Source of the DNA: Chloroflexota bacterium | Lineage (GTDB): Bacteria; Chloroflexota; Anaerolineae; B4-G1 | NCBI GenBank assembly: GCA_003648125.1 | Contig: QMOE01000010.1 | Span: 1-14,823, forward strand | Length of the DNA stretch: 14,823 nucleotides | Direction: 5' to 3' | In this document: positions 14,705 to 14,823 of the stretch, piece by piece | Layout: each line of letters starts with the position of its first letter | Numbering within the stretch: position 1 is the stretch's first letter | The notes under the pieces: generated by a model | Databases searched by the model: none | What the model saw: only the letters and a program-made list of their open reading frames with translations | Told to the model about the DNA's origin: nothing | Position numbers and translations under genes: made by a program

Positions 14705-14774
14705 GGGATGGTTCATTTTCTCCTGGGAATTGGTTTACACTTTGGGCTGCCTCAAGAAATCAGCTGCCTGCAGC

Positions 14775-14791
14775 GCTGACTGAAAGTCAGC
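14775..14791. repeat. 7-bp hairpin GCTGACT-GAA-AGTCAGC
   Basis: Perfect arms with a 3-nt loop, followed by a GC-rich segment containing GGCCTGCGGCC. It closes the palindrome-rich region at the window edge. No T tract follows within reach, so a terminator is not supported. Confidence 0.6.
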
Positions 14792-14823
14792 CTGTAGGGC
14801 CTGCGGCCAGTGGTCGGCCTGCG

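Larger units (their letters stand above)
13784..14823. other. Gene-poor 1-kb region rich in palindromes and repeats
   Basis: No convincing coding sequence is present on either strand. The minus-strand frames at 14219-14473 and 14495-14716 run across palindromes, are low in hydrophobic structure and have no ribosome site. The region contains two divergent promoters near 14037-14126, a MITE-like insertion at 13844-13985, a second related inverted repeat at 14625-14704, several perfect palindromes between 14172 and 14442, and another plus-strand promoter at 14566-14593. A plus-strand gene may start beyond the right edge. Confidence 0.65.

Noticed and set aside
14495..14716. 73-codon minus-strand frame near the right end
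   Set aside because: It includes both arms of the 14625-14704 inverted repeat and shows no protein-like character.

Overview
The window reads as a G+C-rich bacterial chromosome fragment. A member of Chloroflexota (Anaerolineae or Caldilineae-like) is the best guess. The reasons are the Pro/Thr-rich linker behind a lipobox, the split PCC-type acyl-CoA carboxylase used beside fatty-acid genes, the fused ECF ATPase, and the palindromic intergenic repeats of the GTAGGGGCAACCC type. This is inference; no rRNA or other marker gene is present. Every convincing gene lies on the minus strand, so the window is transcribed from right to left.

Right end (13784-14823). About 1 kb has no recognisable gene. 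It holds a good minus-strand promoter (TTGCGA-17-TATAAT) for the lipoprotein gene and a divergent plus-strand promoter. Between this minus promoter and its gene sits a 142-bp MITE-like element with inverted ends and 9-bp flanking direct repeats. The rest is a mosaic of palindromes and short repeats, including a second, diverged copy of the MITE's inner inverted repeat.

11957-13783 encodes an orphan lipoprotein made of two tandem family-3 solute-binding domains. No permease or ATPase partner is visible next to it.

11571 down to 6199 is a vitamin-uptake and coenzyme A operon. It has a near-consensus promoter (TTGACA-16-TAAAAT) and a leader of about 320 nt carrying tandem REP-like repeats. The order is a fused double ECF ATPase, EcfT, a substrate-binding S component, type III pantothenate kinase (CoaX) and bifunctional CoaBC. 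The context points to pantothenate as the transported vitamin.

5958 down to the left edge is a fatty-acid initiation operon: FabF, FabH, an acyl-CoA carboxylase carboxyltransferase, biotin carboxylase and a biotin carrier cut off by the window edge. FabF/FabH and FabH/carboxyltransferase overlap by 1 and 7 nt, which implies translational coupling. The carboxyltransferase has Ile where propionyl-specific enzymes carry a selectivity Asp, so acetyl-CoA is a likely substrate and malonyl-CoA a likely product.

Together the genes describe one route: take up pantothenate, make CoA, carboxylate acetyl-CoA, and condense with malonyl-ACP to start and extend acyl chains. FabD, FabG, the dehydratase, enoyl reductase and ACP are not in the window. 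I found no CRISPR array, tRNA, rRNA or transposase.
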